Of a DNA stretch of 24,379 nucleotides, positions 23,351 through 24,379 are shown one piece after another (position 1 is the first letter of the stretch; every line of letters begins with the position of its first letter). Made by a program: the position numbers and the translations under genes. A model generated the notes under the pieces. The model was not told the DNA's origin. It did not search any database and saw only the letters and a list, made by a program, of their open reading frames with translations. Origin of the DNA: Bacillota bacterium (lineage in GTDB: Bacteria > Bacillota > Clostridia > Lachnospirales > Lachnospiraceae); assembly GCA_023414985.1 (NCBI GenBank), contig JAEZLY010000060.1, forward strand, positions 1 to 24,379, in the 5' to 3' direction.

Positions 23351-24379
23351 ATGAATTCATATGTACTAGGTTTTCAGGAAATCGATAGAACAAGGCTTGC
23401 AGTGGTCGGCGGCAAAGGTGCTAACCTGGGGGAACTATCCAGGATAAAGGAAATACAAGTGCCAGAGGGCTTTTGCGTCACTACCGAAGCATATAAGGAA
23501 ATTGTTGAGAATAACGAGGAGTTTAACTCACTGCTGGATCAGTTATCCATTCTCAAAACCGATAACAGGGAGGATATTTGTGAAATCAGCACAAAGATCC
23601 GAAGGGTTATCGAAGGAATAGCTATTCCAAAGGACATCGATAATGAGATTACCCATCATCTTGCACTACTAGGCGAAAATAATGCTTATGCTGTACGTTC
23701 CAGCGCTACGGCGGAGGATCTGCCTACGGCCTCCTTCGCTGGTCAGCAGGATACGTATCTGAACATCATTGGAAAGGAAGCTATCCTGAGACATATCAGC
23801 AAATGCTGGGCATCGCTTTTTACCGATCGTGCTGTGACCTACCGCATTCAAAACGGCTTCGATCACTGCAAGGTCCATCTGTCCGTCGTCATCCAGCGGA
23901 TGGTCTTCCCTCAGGCAGCGGGGATCATGTTCACTGCTGACCCTATTACTTGCAACAGGAAGGTTACTTCCATCGATGCAAGTTTTGGGCTCGGTGAAGC
24001 TCTGGTCTCCGGACTGGTAAACGCGGATAACTATAAGGTACGTGACGGCAGAATCGCTGATAAGAAGATATCCACGAAGAAGCTGGCTATCTATGGCTTA
24101 AAAGAAGGCGGAACAGAGGAGAAGGAGATCGAAGCTGAACGTCAGAATATGCAGACGTTGACAGATGAACAGATTTTACTGCTTGGACGTATGGGGAAAA
24201 CGATTGAGGCATATTTTAAGCGTCCGCAGGATATCGAGTGGTGCCTGTATGACAATAAATTCTATATCGTCCAGAGCCGTCCCATCACCACCCTTTACCC
24301 CATACCGGACGTGCAGGATGGGAAAAATCACGTTTATATGTCATTCAGCCATCAGCAGATGATGACCGATGCCATGAAA
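23351..24379 (+). CDS. rph: Probable rifampicin phosphotransferase / PEP synthase-like enzyme (5' part, runs off window)
   Basis: The frame is open from ATG 23351 to the window end, giving 343 residues of a protein expected to be about 870 long. The N-terminus has the PEP synthase/pyruvate phosphate dikinase ATP-grasp: VVGGKGANLGELS, VPEGFCVTT, AVRSSATAEDLPTASFAGQQ, MFTADPIT, FGLGEALVSG and IEWCLYD, then IVQSRPITTL. The continuation YMSFSHQQMMTDAMK matches my memory of Rph-type enzymes more than true PEP synthases. Rph transfers a phosphate from ATP to rifamycins and inactivates them. AGAGGAG (23337-23343) is 7 bases upstream. The linked tetR with strong operators supports an inducible resistance role. 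The missing C-terminus (rifamycin-binding and swivelling His domain) leaves PEP synthase possible. Confidence 0.8.
   Translation, partial: MNSYVLGFQEIDRTRLAVVGGKGANLGELSRIKEIQVPEGFCVTTEAYKEIVENNEEFNSLLDQLSILKTDNREDICEISTKIRRVIEGIAIPKDIDNEITHHLALLGENNAYAVRSSATAEDLPTASFAGQQDTYLNIIGKEAILRHISKCWASLFTDRAVTYRIQNGFDHCKVHLSVVIQRMVFPQAAGIMFTADPITCNRKVTSIDASFGLGEALVSGLVNADNYKVRDGRIADKKISTKKLAIYGLKEGGTEEKEIEAERQNMQTLTDEQILLLGRMGKTIEAYFKRPQDIEWCLYDNKFYIVQSRPITTLYPIPDVQDGKNHVYMSFSHQQMMTDAMK

Overview
The window looks like chromosomal DNA of a moderately low-GC Clostridia-type Firmicute, most likely Lachnospiraceae-like. Pointers are the strong purine-rich ribosome binding sites, consensus TTGACA/TATAAT promoters, many U-tailed hairpin terminators, an RsmH-type methyltransferase outside any division cluster, BspA-like and SLH surface proteins, and a Bacillota-type rifampicin phosphotransferase. 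This assignment is inference from gene content. No phage, transposon, CRISPR, rRNA or tRNA was seen.

Layout. 60-2574: an ABC-2 exporter operon (one ATPase, two paralogous permeases) ending in a 19-bp hairpin. 2715-4532: a MerR-controlled locus. A flavin reductase-like gene on the minus strand has a textbook MerR promoter (19-bp spacer filled by a dyad), and a divergent merR-yczE pair has its own consensus promoter. 4676-5902: peptidase T (minus). 6119-7323: a small DUF3592-like membrane protein and an unrecognised protein made of two duplicated modules. 7442-8944: a secreted BspA/LRR-like protein with a C-terminal Ig-like domain (minus). 9261-10625: a MATE transporter with an orphan terminator upstream. 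10775-11353: a small secreted protein of unknown function. 11396-12263: a MutT-type Nudix hydrolase bracketed by two related hairpin elements, with a short ORF fragment before it.

12417-21325 is the most distinctive part. It encodes a very large sensor kinase: a 7TMR-DISM-type sensor, a HisKA/HATPase hybrid kinase, a receiver, and then a second, LytS-type kinase module. An abutting response regulator follows, with a receiver, a winged helix and a BTAD (SARP-like) region. Next comes a 1512-residue surface protein with a beta-helix-like region, InlB-like and five tandem 73-residue repeats, three SLH domains and choline/glucan-binding-type repeats. The promoter region of the surface protein holds a 9-bp direct repeat with an 11-bp period. 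Its 3' heptamer lies 8 bp from a -10-like element, and there is no recognisable -35. This is the geometry known for SARP-activated promoters, so a sensor-regulator-surface protein circuit is proposed.

21460-22509: a second-type RsmH methyltransferase (minus). 22626 to the window end: a tetR gene with two operators arranged as a 21-bp perfect inverted repeat around its promoter, followed by the first 343 codons of a probable rifampicin phosphotransferase that runs off the window. Together these suggest an antibiotic-responsive resistance operon.
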